Part shown: in pieces, positions 17,303 through 26,121 of the stretch
Position numbering within the stretch: position 1 is the stretch's first letter
How the letters are laid out: every line of letters starts with the position of its first letter
Assembly: GCF_008040105.1 (NCBI RefSeq)
Contig: NZ_VRMG01000016.1
Location: forward strand, 1 to 64,000
DNA from: Lacisediminihabitans profunda
GTDB lineage: Bacteria > Actinomycetota > Actinomycetes > Actinomycetales > Microbacteriaceae
DNA length: 64,000 nucleotides
Reading direction: 5' to 3'
Notes under the pieces: model-generated
What the model was told of the DNA's origin: nothing
Databases searched by the model: none
The model's input: the letters and a program-made list of their open reading frames with translations, nothing else
Program-made: the position numbers and the translations under genes

Positions 17303-17367
17303 GGGTCTCCCGTCGAAAGGACGTGCGGGCGGCGCGAGAGTGCGCGCTCATATAGTTTAGAGAGCAC

Positions 17368-18045
17368 ATGAGCCAGACATTTTCCCTTGTTGACTCCCTC
17401 TCCCTCGCCGACCTGCAGGTATTCCTCGGTCGCGCCGGGCGGGTGGAGGACGGTTCGGTGCGCCTGATTGCCGGCTCCGGGGTGCTGGCCGTCTACGTGG
17501 CGGTGCTGTATCCGTCCGGCCTTCTCGACGAGAGCCCAACTGTCCTCGGACTGCGCACGTTCGCCCTCACCGAGCGCGACACCTTCGACGCCGTCGTGCC
17601 GGTGCGCTCGCTCCTCGAGCGTCTCGCGCGGCTGCAGGGCGACGTCGCCGACCCGACCGCGGCCGTCACCGTCACCCTTCCGATGCAGGTGAACACCGTC
17701 ACCTGGGCGGCGATCTCCCCGCCGCGTGGCGGATGGGCGGCCCTCGAGCAGGTGGACGGCGCGACCCTGGAGCGGGTCGCGGCATCCGGAATCGACGAGG
17801 TCGCCACCGCGATCCCGACGGGGACGGGCGACCAGATCGTGCACCGCGTGCGCTCCGAGGTGTGGGGGCGCCCGATCGAGGGCCTCGAATACGTGCCGGC
17901 CGGCGCGGCCTTCGCCGCCCTGTCGCTGGGGTTCCTGGGCGGACCGGATGCCGTGCGCGTCTACGAGACCGGGCCGTGGACCAGGCTCTCCACCGAGCGC
18001 GGTCACGTGCTCGTCAAGCGACGCTCCTGGTCGCTGCAGCGCTGA
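17368..18045 (+). CDS. Conserved hypothetical protein, actinobacterial
   Basis: A 225-residue soluble protein (MSQTFSLVDSLSLADLQVFLGRAGRVEDGSVRL...) with alternating beta-strand and helical segments and no catalytic motif I recognise. The combination of RAGRVEDGSVRLIAGSGVLAVYVAVL and VWGRPIEGLEYVPAGAAFAALSLGFLG looks like a conserved family in Micrococcales. Its stop overlaps the start of the NUDIX gene by one base, so the two are co-translated. Function unknown. Confidence 0.75.
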   Translation: MSQTFSLVDSLSLADLQVFLGRAGRVEDGSVRLIAGSGVLAVYVAVLYPSGLLDESPTVLGLRTFALTERDTFDAVVPVRSLLERLARLQGDVADPTAAVTVTLPMQVNTVTWAAISPPRGGWAALEQVDGATLERVAASGIDEVATAIPTGTGDQIVHRVRSEVWGRPIEGLEYVPAGAAFAALSLGFLGGPDAVRVYETGPWTRLSTERGHVLVKRRSWSLQR

Positions 18046-18701
18046 TGACGGTCGGCGTGGACGAACCGGACCAGCGAGGTCGGATCGGCCTGGACAGGGT
18101 CGGCCTCGACCTCACCGGCAATCCGCGGGTGCGGGTGACCGCCGTCGAACTGGTGGCGTCGGGCTGGCACGTGCTGCGCCGGACCACGTTCGACTACCTC
18201 GATGCGAACGGCGCGGTGAGCAGCCAGCAGCGTGAGACCTACGACCGGGGCAACGGCGCCACGATCCTGCTCTACGACGCCGCGAGACGCACCGTGCTGC
18301 TCTCGAGGCAGTTCCGCTTTCCCGCGTACGTGAACGGACATCCGGACGGCATGCTCATCGAGACGGCCGCCGGACTTCTCGACGACGACGATCCAGCCAC
18401 GGCCATCCGCCGCGAGGCGGGAGAGGAACTCGGCGTGGATGTCGGCGAGCTCCAGCATGTGTTCGACGTGTTCATGAGCCCCGGCTCGGTCACCGAGAAG
18501 GTGCACTTCTTCGCGGCACCCTACAGCGACGCGTCCCGCACGAGCGGGGGCGGAGGCGTCGCCGAGGAGGGCGAGGAGATCGACATCCTCGAGCTGCAGT
18601 TCGACGAGGCCCTCGGGATGATCGACGACGGCCGCATCGCCGACGCGAAGACGATCATGCTCCTGCAGTGGGCGGCGCTGAGGGGCCCGTTCGCGGGCTG
18701 A
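18045..18701 (+). CDS. NUDIX hydrolase, GDP-mannose pyrophosphatase (NudK)-like
   Basis: A 218-residue NUDIX protein. The nudix box runs from GLLDDDDPATAIRREAGEELGVDVG (residues about 110-134), with the REAGEELG core that binds Mg2+. The N-terminal VRVTAVELVASGWHVLRRTTFDY and MSPGSVTEKVHFFAAPY features fit the NudK/ADP-sugar pyrophosphatase group, which cleaves GDP-mannose or related sugar nucleotides. ATG 18045 follows the TGA of the previous gene with one shared base. A 24-bp tandem repeat begins directly after the stop codon. Confidence 0.88.
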   Translation: MTVGVDEPDQRGRIGLDRVGLDLTGNPRVRVTAVELVASGWHVLRRTTFDYLDANGAVSSQQRETYDRGNGATILLYDAARRTVLLSRQFRFPAYVNGHPDGMLIETAAGLLDDDDPATAIRREAGEELGVDVGELQHVFDVFMSPGSVTEKVHFFAAPYSDASRTSGGGGVAEEGEEIDILELQFDEALGMIDDGRIADAKTIMLLQWAALRGPFAG

Positions 18702-18845
18702 CCCGCCGCGCGGCCTGCGCGACGCGGTGACCCGCCGCCTTCGCGACGCGGTGACCCGCCGCCTTCGCGACGCGGTGACCCGCCGCCTTCGCGACGCGGT
18801 GACCCGCCGCCTTCGCGACGCGGTGACCCGCCGCCTTCGCGACTG
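18697..18845. repeat. 24-bp tandem repeat, five perfect copies
   Basis: Five identical copies of a 24-base unit (beginning GCGACGCGGTGACCC and ending GCCGCCTTC) run from 18719 to 18838, with a degenerate copy over the NudK stop codon at the left and a partial copy at the right. The remaining part of the gap to 18911 shows nothing further. The unit is a multiple of three and open in several frames, which produces spurious open reading frames; no start or ribosome site supports a gene. Confidence 0.93.
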
Positions 18846-18911
18846 TGCCCGTTCGGCGACTTCGGGCCACGGCGAGCGGGCCCGGCAACGACAATCGGGA
18901 ACAATCAGCGG

Positions 18912-20561
18912 TCAGGCGCGGGCGGCGGCGCGTCCGGCGACCCGGCCGGAGAACAGGCAGCCGCCGAGGAAGGTCCCCTCCAGCGAACGGTAGCCGTGCA
19001 TCCCGCCGCCGCCGAAGCCGCTCGCCTCGCCGGCCGCATAGAGCCCGGGCACCGGATTGCCATCGGCACCGAGGGCGCGGCCCATCAGGTCGGTCTCGAT
19101 GCCGCCGAGGCTCTTGCGGGTGAGGATGTGGAGCTTCACCGCGATGAGCGGACCCGCCTTCGGATCGAGGATGCGGTGCGGACTCGCCACCCGGATGAGC
19201 CTATCGCCGCGGTACTTTCTGGCCTGGCGGATGGCGTTGATCTGCGCATCCTTCGCGAACGGGTTGGCGAGTTCCCGATCGCGCGCCTCGATCTCGCGCC
19301 GCACGCGTTCTGCGTCGATCGCCACCTCGGGGGTGAGGCGCTGCATGCCGTCCAGCAGGTCGTCCAGGGTGTCGGCGACCACGAAGTCCGCGCCGCGCTC
19401 CTTGAAGGCCTCCACCGGCCCCGGCGCCCCGGGCCCGATTCGTTTGGCCAGAAGGCGGTAGTCCCTGTTGGTGAGGTCGGGATTCTGCTCGCTGCCGGAC
19501 AGCGCGAACTCCTTCTCGATGATCTTCTGGGTGAGCACGAACCAGCTGTGGTCGTGGCCGGTCGCGACGATGTGCTCGAGGGTGCCGAGCGTATCGAAGC
19601 CGGGGAAGAGCGGCACGGGCAGCCGTGAGCCTGTCGCGTCGAGCCAGATCGACGACGGACCGGGAAGGATGCGGATGCCGTGCCTCGCCCACACGGGCGC
19701 GTAGTTCTCGATGCCCTCCACGTAGTGCCACATGCGGTCGCCGTTGATGAGGTGCGCCCCGGCGCGCTCGGTGATGCCGAGCATCCGTCCGTCGACGTGG
19801 GCCGGCACCCCCGACAACAGTTTCTCCGGAGGTGTGCCCATCCGCTCGGGCCACTGCGCGCGCACAAGGTCGTGGTTGCCGCCGATTCCGCCGCTCGTGA
19901 CGATCACGGCACCGGCACGCAGCTCGAAGTCTCCGGAGATGATGCGGTTGCTCGCGGCACCTCGCTCCGCAGCATCCGGTGCCAGCACCGCGCCCCGGGC
20001 CCCCACTACCGCCCCGCCCTCCACGATGAGCTCGTCGACCCGGTGCCGGAAGGCGAGTGTCACCAGTCCCTGCTCGACGCCGGCGCGCACGCGCTGGACG
20101 AACGGGGCGAGGATGCCGGGGCCGGTGCCCCAGGTGATGTGGAAGCGAGGCACGGAGTTGCCGTGCCCGAGCGCCGTGTAGCCGCCGCGCTCGGCCCAGC
20201 CGACGATGGGGAAGAACTTCACTCCCCGGGCGTGGAGCCACGCGCGTTTCTCGCCGGCGGCGAAGTCGAGGTAGGCCTCGGCCCACTTGCGCGGCCAGCC
20301 GTCGTCCTCTCGGTCGAATCCGGCCGAGGCGAACCAGTCCTGACGGGCGAGTTCGAGGCTGTCCTTGACGCCCATGAGTCGCTGCTCCGCCGAGTCGATG
20401 AGGAACAGCCCGCCGAACGACCACCACGCCTGGCCGCCGAAGCTCGCCTCGGGCTCCTGCTCGAGAATCGTCACGCGCCGGCCCGCGTCCACGAGCTCCG
20501 CGGCGGCCACGAGGCCCGCCAGGCCGCCGCCGACAATGATCACATCGGGCTGTTCGGACAT
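18912..20561 (-). CDS. FAD-binding dehydrogenase (KstD/fumarate-reductase-like flavoprotein)
   Basis: A 549-residue flavoprotein. The dinucleotide fold VIIVGGGLAGLVAAAELVDAGRRVTILEQEP occupies residues 8-38; SFGGQAWWSFGG, VIVTSGGIGGNHD and the C-terminal GLYAAGEASGFGGGGMHGYRSLEGTFLGGCLFSG complete FAD binding. This architecture belongs to the succinate dehydrogenase/3-ketosteroid dehydrogenase superfamily, and the protein matches the group usually annotated FAD-binding dehydrogenase. Substrate is unknown. It is read away from repeat island C; its promoter should lie in 20562-20640. Confidence 0.88.
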   Translation of the reverse strand: MSEQPDVIIVGGGLAGLVAAAELVDAGRRVTILEQEPEASFGGQAWWSFGGLFLIDSAEQRLMGVKDSLELARQDWFASAGFDREDDGWPRKWAEAYLDFAAGEKRAWLHARGVKFFPIVGWAERGGYTALGHGNSVPRFHITWGTGPGILAPFVQRVRAGVEQGLVTLAFRHRVDELIVEGGAVVGARGAVLAPDAAERGAASNRIISGDFELRAGAVIVTSGGIGGNHDLVRAQWPERMGTPPEKLLSGVPAHVDGRMLGITERAGAHLINGDRMWHYVEGIENYAPVWARHGIRILPGPSSIWLDATGSRLPVPLFPGFDTLGTLEHIVATGHDHSWFVLTQKIIEKEFALSGSEQNPDLTNRDYRLLAKRIGPGAPGPVEAFKERGADFVVADTLDDLLDGMQRLTPEVAIDAERVRREIEARDRELANPFAKDAQINAIRQARKYRGDRLIRVASPHRILDPKAGPLIAVKLHILTRKSLGGIETDLMGRALGADGNPVPGLYAAGEASGFGGGGMHGYRSLEGTFLGGCLFSGRVAGRAAARA

Positions 20562-20689
20562 GGTGCGACTCCTTCGTCCTGGCCGCGCTCATCCGGCCCT
20601 CCTGTTCATGATTCCGGATAAATGCTCGCTCCGGGGCGAATTGGTGCCCGATTCGGCCAAACGCCCCGGTGCGCTGCACGCCCGCACGC

Positions 20690-21110
20690 ACACACACACG
20701 TTTCTCCGGAGGATTCGTGCGGGAAGGCGCCTACCGGGCCGAAAAGGCACCCGCACGGCCCGAACCTCCGGAGAAACGCGTATCGGCGGGGAGCGTCGGC
20801 AGGATGGCGTTACGCGTCGAGCGCGCCGGGCAACTTCCGTTTCTCCGGAGAAATGGGTGCGGAGTGCCCATTCTGGGCCGAAATGGCACCTGTACGGCCC
20901 GAACCTCCGGAGAAACGCGTGTCGGCGGGAGCGGGAGCTGGAGCGGGAGTGGCGCGTTACGCGTCGAGCGCGCCGGGCAACTTCCGTTTCTCCGGAGAAA
21001 TGGGTGCGGAGTGCCCATTCTGGGCCGAAATGGCACCTGTACGGCCCGAACCTCCGGAGAAACGCGTGTCGGCGGGAGCGGGAGCGGGAGCGGGAGCGGG
21101 AGCGGGAGCA
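20690..21110. repeat. Repeat island C: three long-range palindromic units
   Basis: Three units are bounded by perfect 13-bp inverted arms CGTTTCTCCGGAG / CTCCGGAGAAACG: 20699-20711 with 20766-20778, 20838-20850 with 20905-20917, and 20985-20997 with 21052-21064. Each loop is 54 bases. Units 2 and 3 lie in a near-identical direct repeat of about 130 bases (20807 and 20954, offset 147); unit 1 is diverged. The unit 3 loop has GTGCC (21011) with GGCAC (21032), and GGGCCG (21022) with CGGCCC (21042), in interleaved order. The island fills the gap between the FAD gene start and the IclR stop; no gene is visible in it. Confidence 0.88.
21066..21110. repeat. GGAGCG hexamer run
   Basis: About six head-to-tail copies of GGAGCG lie between the last palindromic unit of island C and the IclR stop codon at 21116. 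A shorter, interrupted version follows the second unit (about 20928-20950). Probably slippage-prone. Confidence 0.8.
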
Positions 21111-21115
21111 GCGGC

Positions 21116-21883
21116 TCAGCTCTTGCCGTGGATGCGCTGGCTGAGGGCCTCCGCCGCGTTGCGGGTGGCGAGCCCGAGTCGCTTCCACTGCCGGTCGTCG
21201 AAGGCGGAGCCGCGGAAGGTGAGCCCGATGGCCGCGGTGGGGTAGTGGTTGTGGTCGAAGACGGGCGCCGCGACCGAACCATATTCGAGCGTGATGTCAC
21301 CGTCCTCCACCGCCCAGCCGCGCTCCCGTGTCGCGAGCAGGATCCCGTCGAGCTGCTCGCTCGTGGTGGGACCCGGGCCGGCACGCACCGCGAGGGTCTG
21401 CCCACGCGGATAGCTGGCCCGTAACTGGGCGGTCGGGATGCTCGCGAGCATCGCGCGACCGGTGGCAGTGAGGTGGGCGGGCAGCCGCACCCCGATGCTC
21501 GTGACGACGGCCGGCGCGCGCGCGGCCGAGACCTTCGAGGCGTAGACGACATCCGCATGCTGCAGCACCCCGAGGTGGGCGACGATCGGCAGGCCGGTCT
21601 CGGCGACCAGCCGCTCGAGGATGGGCCTGGCGAGCTGCCCGAGCGAACTCGTGCGCAGCACCGACGAGCCGATGTCGGCGACGAGCGGGCTCAGCAGGTA
21701 GGCCTGGTCCTCCGGGGAGTGCAGCAGGAATCCCTCGTCGCGCATCACCGTGAGCAGGTGGTACACGGTGGAGCGGGGGAGGCCGAGGTCGCGGCTCACC
21801 GTCGAGGCGCGCACCGGCCCGCTGTGCCCGGCGAGATACCGGATGATGCGAAGCGTGTGGCGAGCGGCCGGGACCTCGCTCAT
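21116..21883 (-). CDS. IclR-family transcriptional regulator, probable hut regulator
   Basis: A 255-residue regulator with an N-terminal winged helix (VRASTVSRDLGLPRSTVYHLLTVMRDEGFLL, residues about 23-53) and the IclR effector domain (LARPILERLVAETGLPIVAHLG ... PAHLTATGRAMLASIP ... GWAVEDGDITLEYGSVAAPVFDH). GGAGG six bases upstream decides for ATG 21883 over a TTG at 21895. It is divergent from hutH with an 83-base gap that contains a palindrome, so control of the histidine pathway is likely. The inducer would probably be histidine or urocanate; inference. Confidence 0.85.
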   Translation of the reverse strand: MSEVPAARHTLRIIRYLAGHSGPVRASTVSRDLGLPRSTVYHLLTVMRDEGFLLHSPEDQAYLLSPLVADIGSSVLRTSSLGQLARPILERLVAETGLPIVAHLGVLQHADVVYASKVSAARAPAVVTSIGVRLPAHLTATGRAMLASIPTAQLRASYPRGQTLAVRAGPGPTTSEQLDGILLATRERGWAVEDGDITLEYGSVAAPVFDHNHYPTAAIGLTFRGSAFDDRQWKRLGLATRNAAEALSQRIHGKS

Positions 21884-21895
21884 GGGCGCCTCCAA

Positions 21896-21913
21896 TGTCT
21901 GGTATCCCAGACA
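21896..21913. promoter_or_regulatory. Inverted repeat in the IclR-hutH gap (probable operator)
   Basis: TGTCTGG (21896-21902) and CCAGACA (21907-21913) form a perfect 7-bp inverted repeat around TATC. It lies 13 bases from the IclR ATG and 53 bases before the hutH ATG, immediately left of a possible -10 element (GAATAT). An 18-bp dyad at this spot is the expected binding site for the IclR dimer to control both genes. Confidence 0.7.
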
Positions 21914-21966
21914 GAATATCCCGAAAAGAGGCGCGGGCGCGGCACCGGTGCGGCTCTAATGAGTGC

Positions 21967-23535
21967 ATGGACACAGCGAGCACGATCAGCCACGACATCG
22001 TGACCCTCGGCGTGGGCGGCCTGACCTTCTCGGAGGTCGTGGCGGTGGCCCGCGACGGCGCGCCCGTGCGCCTGGGCGAGGATGCCCTCGCGGCGATGGC
22101 CGAGAGCCGCGCCGTGATCGAGGCGCTCGCCTCGGACACCCGGCCGCACTACGGCGTCTCCACGGGCTTCGGCGCGCTCGCCGACAAGCAGATCCCGGTG
22201 GAGCTGCGCGGCCAGCTGCAGCGGTCCCTCATCCGCAGCCACGCCGCCGGGTCCGGCCCCGAGGTCGAACGGGAGGTGGTGCGCGCCCTCGTGCTGCTGC
22301 GCCTGTCGACCCTCGCCACCGGTCGAACCGGCGTGCGTCCGGTCGTCGCCGAGACCTACGCCGCGGCCCTCAACGCCGGCATCACTCCCTGGGTAGCCGA
22401 ATACGGCAGCCTCGGCTGCTCGGGCGACCTCGCCCCGCTCGCCCACTGCGCGCTCGCGATGCTCGGCGAGGGCGAGGTGCGGAACTCCCGCGGCGACCTC
22501 GTTCCGGCGGCCGCCGCCCTGCAGGCGGCGGGAATCGAACCCCTCGTGCTGCGCGAGAAGGAGGGCCTCGCGCTGATCAACGGCACGGACGGCATGCTCG
22601 GGATGCTCGTGCTGGCGATCACCGACCTGCGCGCTCTGGTCACCACCGCCGACCTCGCCGCCGCCATGAGCGTCGAGGGGCTCACCGGCACCGACGCGGT
22701 GTTCGCGGCCGACCTGCAGGCGCTGCGTCCGCATCCCGGCCAGCGCGACTCGGCCGCCAACATGCGCGCCGTGCTCGCCGGCTCGCCCATGATCTCGAAA
22801 CCGCAGGGGTTCACCCGGGTGCAGGACGCGTACTCGCTGCGCTGCGCCCCCCAGGTACACGGGGCCGTGCGCGACACGATCGAGCACGCCGCCACCGTCG
22901 CGAACCGCGAACTCGCGTCGGCGATCGACAACCCCGTCGTGACACCGGATGGCCGGGTCGAGTCGAACGGCAACTTCCACGGGGCGCCGATCGGATACGT
23001 CCTCGACTTCCTCGCGATCGTCACCGCCGACCTCGCGAGCATGAGCGAGCGCCGCACCGACCGCTTCCTCGACGTCTCGCGCAACCACGGCCTCAACGCT
23101 TTCCTCGCCGACGACCCGGGCGTGGACTCCGGGCACATGATCGCCCAGTACACCCAGGCCGGCATCGTGAGCGAGCTCAAGCGGCTCGCCGCTCCCGCGA
23201 GCGTCGACTCGATCCCGTCGTCGGCCATGCAGGAAGACCACGTGTCGATGGGCTGGAGCGCGGCCCGCAAGCTGCGCAAGTCGATCGACGGCGTCGGCCG
23301 GGTGATTGCGATCGAGCTGCTCACCGCGGCCCGGGCGATGGACCTGCGCGCCCCGGTCGCGCCGTCCCCGGTGTCGTCGGCGGTGCTGCGCCGGCTGCGC
23401 AGCGCGGTGCCCGGACCGGGCACCGACCGCTACCTGGCGCCGGACATCGCGGCCGCCCACTCCATGGTGCTCGACGGGTCGCTGCTCGCGGCCGCGGCAT
23501 CCGTCGTATCCGAAGCAGGAGGAGAACTCGTATGA
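21967..23535 (+). CDS. hutH: Histidine ammonia-lyase
   Basis: A 522-residue enzyme converting L-histidine to urocanate and ammonia, the first step of histidine breakdown. Motifs: [14 protein letters not shown] (residues 61-74, substrate loop), the prosthetic-group region [15 protein letters not shown], and [15 protein letters not shown] plus [16 protein letters not shown]. The 4-methylidene-imidazole-5-one triad is normally Ala-Ser-Gly; here it is Cys151-Ser152-Gly153. ATG 21967 gives the usual N terminus. The stop overlaps hutU (ATGA). Confidence 0.95.
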   Translation: MDTASTISHDIVTLGVGGLTFSEVVAVARDGAPVRLGEDALAAMAESRAVIEALASDTRPHYGVSTGFGALADKQIPVELRGQLQRSLIRSHAAGSGPEVEREVVRALVLLRLSTLATGRTGVRPVVAETYAAALNAGITPWVAEYGSLGCSGDLAPLAHCALAMLGEGEVRNSRGDLVPAAAALQAAGIEPLVLREKEGLALINGTDGMLGMLVLAITDLRALVTTADLAAAMSVEGLTGTDAVFAADLQALRPHPGQRDSAANMRAVLAGSPMISKPQGFTRVQDAYSLRCAPQVHGAVRDTIEHAATVANRELASAIDNPVVTPDGRVESNGNFHGAPIGYVLDFLAIVTADLASMSERRTDRFLDVSRNHGLNAFLADDPGVDSGHMIAQYTQAGIVSELKRLAAPASVDSIPSSAMQEDHVSMGWSAARKLRKSIDGVGRVIAIELLTAARAMDLRAPVAPSPVSSAVLRRLRSAVPGPGTDRYLAPDIAAAHSMVLDGSLLAAAASVVSEAGGELV

Positions 23536-25193
23536 CCAGCGGACCCCGCCCGGTGCGCGCCCACCGCGGCAGCACCCTGAACACGCTCGGCTGGCCGCAG
23601 GAGGCCGCCCTGCGGATGCTGCAGAACAACCTCGACCCGGAGGTCGCCGAGCATCCGGACAAGCTCGTCGTCTACGGCGGCACGGGCAAGGCCGCCCGCG
23701 ACTGGAACAGCTTCGACGCGCTCGTGCGCACCCTCACCACCCTGAAGAACGACGAGACGATGCTCGTGCAGTCCGGCAAGCCGGTGGGGGTGATGCGCAC
23801 GCACGAGTGGGCGCCCCGCGTGCTGATCGCCAACTCCAACCTCGTGGGGGACTGGGCCAACTGGGACGAGTTCCGCCGGCTGGAGCAGCTCGGCCTCACC
23901 ATGTACGGGCAGATGACCGCCGGGTCGTGGATCTACATCGGCACCCAGGGCATCCTGCAGGGCACCTACGAGACCTTCTCGGCGGTAGCCGCGAAGTCCT
24001 TCGGCGGCAGCCTCGCCGGCACGATCACCCTCACCGGGGGCCTCGGCGGCATGGGAGGCGCGCAGCCGCTCGCCGTGACCATGAACGACGGCGTCGCGAT
24101 CTGCGTGGACGTCGACCCGAGCCGCATCGCCCGCCGGATCGAGCACGGCTACCTCGATGTCGAGGCCACCTCGCTCGAGCACGCCGTGGAGCTCGCGTAC
24201 TCGGCGAGGGACGCGAAGAAGGCCCTGAGCATCGGCCTGCTCGGCAACGCCGCCGACGTGTTCCCGCGGATGCTCGCCCAGGGCGTGCAGATCGACATCG
24301 TCACCGACCAGACCAGCGCCCACGACCCGCTCGCCTACCTCCCCCTGGGCATCGCCTTCGAGGACTGGATCCCCGCCCGGGAGTCGGACCCGGTCGGCTT
24401 CATCGAGCGCTCGCGGGCGTCCATGGCGGTGCAGGTGGAGGCCATGGTCGGCTTCCTGCGGGCCGGCTCCGAGGTCTTCGACTACGGGAACAACATCCGT
24501 ACCGAGGCCAGGACCGCCGGCTACGCCGACGCGTTCGCGTTCCCCGGGTTCGTGCCCGCCTACATCCGACCCCTGTTCTCCCAGGGCAAGGGGCCGTTCC
24601 GCTGGGCGGCGCTGAGCGGCGATCCGAAGGACATCTACGCCACCGACCGAGCAGTGCTCGAGATGTTCCCCGGCAATGAGTCGCTCTCCCGCTGGATCCG
24701 CCTCGCCCAGGAACGCGTGCACTTCCAGGGCCTGCCCGCGCGCATTTGCTGGCTCGGCCTCGGCGAACGCGACCGGGCCGGCCTCAAGTTCAACGAGATG
24801 GTCGCCTCCGGCGAGCTGAGCGCCCCCGTGGTGATCGGGCGCGACCACCTCGACTCCGGGTCGGTCGCTTCGCCGTACCGGGAGACCGAGGCGATGAAGG
24901 ACGGCTCGGACGCGATCGCCGACTGGCCGCTGCTCAACGCGCTCGTCAACACGTCGTCCGGCGCCACCTGGGTCTCCATCCACCACGGCGGCGGGGTGGG
25001 CATCGGCCGCTCGATCCACGCGGGCCAGGTGACGGTCGCCGACGGCACGGCGCTGGCCGCCGAGAAGCTCGCCCGGGTGCTCAGCAACGACCCGGCGATG
25101 GGCGTGATCCGGCACGTGGACGCCGGCTACGACGAGGCGATCGAGACCGCCGACCGGCTCGACGTGCGCATCCCCATGAACGAGCAGTCATGA
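23532..25193 (+). CDS. hutU: Urocanate hydratase
   Basis: A 553-residue NAD-dependent enzyme converting urocanate to imidazolone propionate. Family blocks: [14 protein letters not shown] (residues about 46-59), [35 protein letters not shown] (NAD fold), [28 protein letters not shown] and the active-site region [25 protein letters not shown] with its conserved cysteine. Length is normal. It overlaps hutH by four bases and precedes hutG by ten. Confidence 0.96.
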   Translation: MTSGPRPVRAHRGSTLNTLGWPQEAALRMLQNNLDPEVAEHPDKLVVYGGTGKAARDWNSFDALVRTLTTLKNDETMLVQSGKPVGVMRTHEWAPRVLIANSNLVGDWANWDEFRRLEQLGLTMYGQMTAGSWIYIGTQGILQGTYETFSAVAAKSFGGSLAGTITLTGGLGGMGGAQPLAVTMNDGVAICVDVDPSRIARRIEHGYLDVEATSLEHAVELAYSARDAKKALSIGLLGNAADVFPRMLAQGVQIDIVTDQTSAHDPLAYLPLGIAFEDWIPARESDPVGFIERSRASMAVQVEAMVGFLRAGSEVFDYGNNIRTEARTAGYADAFAFPGFVPAYIRPLFSQGKGPFRWAALSGDPKDIYATDRAVLEMFPGNESLSRWIRLAQERVHFQGLPARICWLGLGERDRAGLKFNEMVASGELSAPVVIGRDHLDSGSVASPYRETEAMKDGSDAIADWPLLNALVNTSSGATWVSIHHGGGVGIGRSIHAGQVTVADGTALAAEKLARVLSNDPAMGVIRHVDAGYDEAIETADRLDVRIPMNEQS

Positions 25194-25203
25194 GCACGCG
25201 CTG

Positions 25204-26121
25204 ATGACGCTCTCGCGGGACGCGCTCTGGGCGCGCTCGGGCGACTGGCCGGCGGCGACCGGCCCGGAAGTCGCCGGCGGCGCGATCGACCTCGGGCTGA
25301 TCGGCATCCCCACCTGGCGCACCTCCCTCTCCTCCACCGGGGCGGCGGCCACCCCCTCCGCGGTGCGCGCGGCGCTGCGGTACTACAGCGAGTTCCTCTC
25401 CCCGGACCGCGGCGTGCGGTCTGGCGCCCGCCTGACGACGACATTCGCCGACTGGGGCGACATCGAAGATCCGGATGCGGACGAGGCAGGTGCGATCTCC
25501 GCGATGGCAACCGCGGCGGCCCGCACCCGCCTGCTCGTGGCCCTCGGCGGGGACAACGCGGCGACGGTGCCGGCGGCCCTCGGAACCTGGGGTGACCGGA
25601 TCGGCTCGGCGGGCCTCGTGACCCTCGACGCCCACCACGACCTGCGTGACGGCGTGAGCAACGGTTCGCCGGTTCGCCGGCTGGTCGAGGCCGGGCTGGC
25701 CGGCCGACGCGTCGTGCAGGTGGGCATCGCCGACTTCGCCAACTCCGCGGAGTACTCGGCCCGGGCCGCCGACTACGGCATCACCGTGATCCATCGGGAC
25801 GAACTGCACCGGCGGCCGATGGCGGAGGTGATGGCCGAGGCGCTCGAGATCGCGGCTTCGGCGGGCGGTCCGGTGCACGTCGACGTCGATGTGGACGTGT
25901 GCGACCGTGCCGTGGCGCCCGCGTGCCCCGCCTCCGTACCCGGCGGCATCGCGGCGTGGGAGCTGAGGGTCGCGGTCCGGGCGGCCGGAGGGCATCCGTC
26001 GGTGGAGTCGATCGATTTCGCCGAGGTCGATTCGACGGCGGACTCGGCGGACGGCCGCACCGTTCGGCTCGTGGCCCTCTGCGTGCTCGAGGCCGCCGCG
26101 GGACTGGAGGCACGCCGGTGA
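25204..26121 (+). CDS. hutG: Formimidoylglutamase (ureohydrolase family)
   Basis: A 305-residue arginase-fold hydrolase expected to split N-formimidoyl-L-glutamate to glutamate and formamide, fourth step of the hut pathway. Metal-site motifs are [12 protein letters not shown] and [20 protein letters not shown]. The first motif, usually GGDH, reads GGDN here (Asp117-Asn118), so a typical Mn-ligand histidine is replaced. It overlaps hutI by four bases (GTGA). Position between hutU and hutI supports this call over agmatinase. Confidence 0.88.
   Translation: MTLSRDALWARSGDWPAATGPEVAGGAIDLGLIGIPTWRTSLSSTGAAATPSAVRAALRYYSEFLSPDRGVRSGARLTTTFADWGDIEDPDADEAGAISAMATAAARTRLLVALGGDNAATVPAALGTWGDRIGSAGLVTLDAHHDLRDGVSNGSPVRRLVEAGLAGRRVVQVGIADFANSAEYSARAADYGITVIHRDELHRRPMAEVMAEALEIAASAGGPVHVDVDVDVCDRAVAPACPASVPGGIAAWELRVAVRAAGGHPSVESIDFAEVDSTADSADGRTVRLVALCVLEAAAGLEARR

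Noticed and set aside
18697-18845. CRISPR array
   Set aside because: Units are contiguous and identical with no spacers and there are no cas genes nearby.
20622-21245. Plus-strand proteins encoded by island C
   Set aside because: The frames repeat the palindromic units and hexamer run, overlap the IclR gene on the opposite strand, and have no start context.
23430-25115. 561-residue minus-strand frame opposite hutU
   Set aside because: Antisense shadow; hutU on the plus strand has all family motifs.
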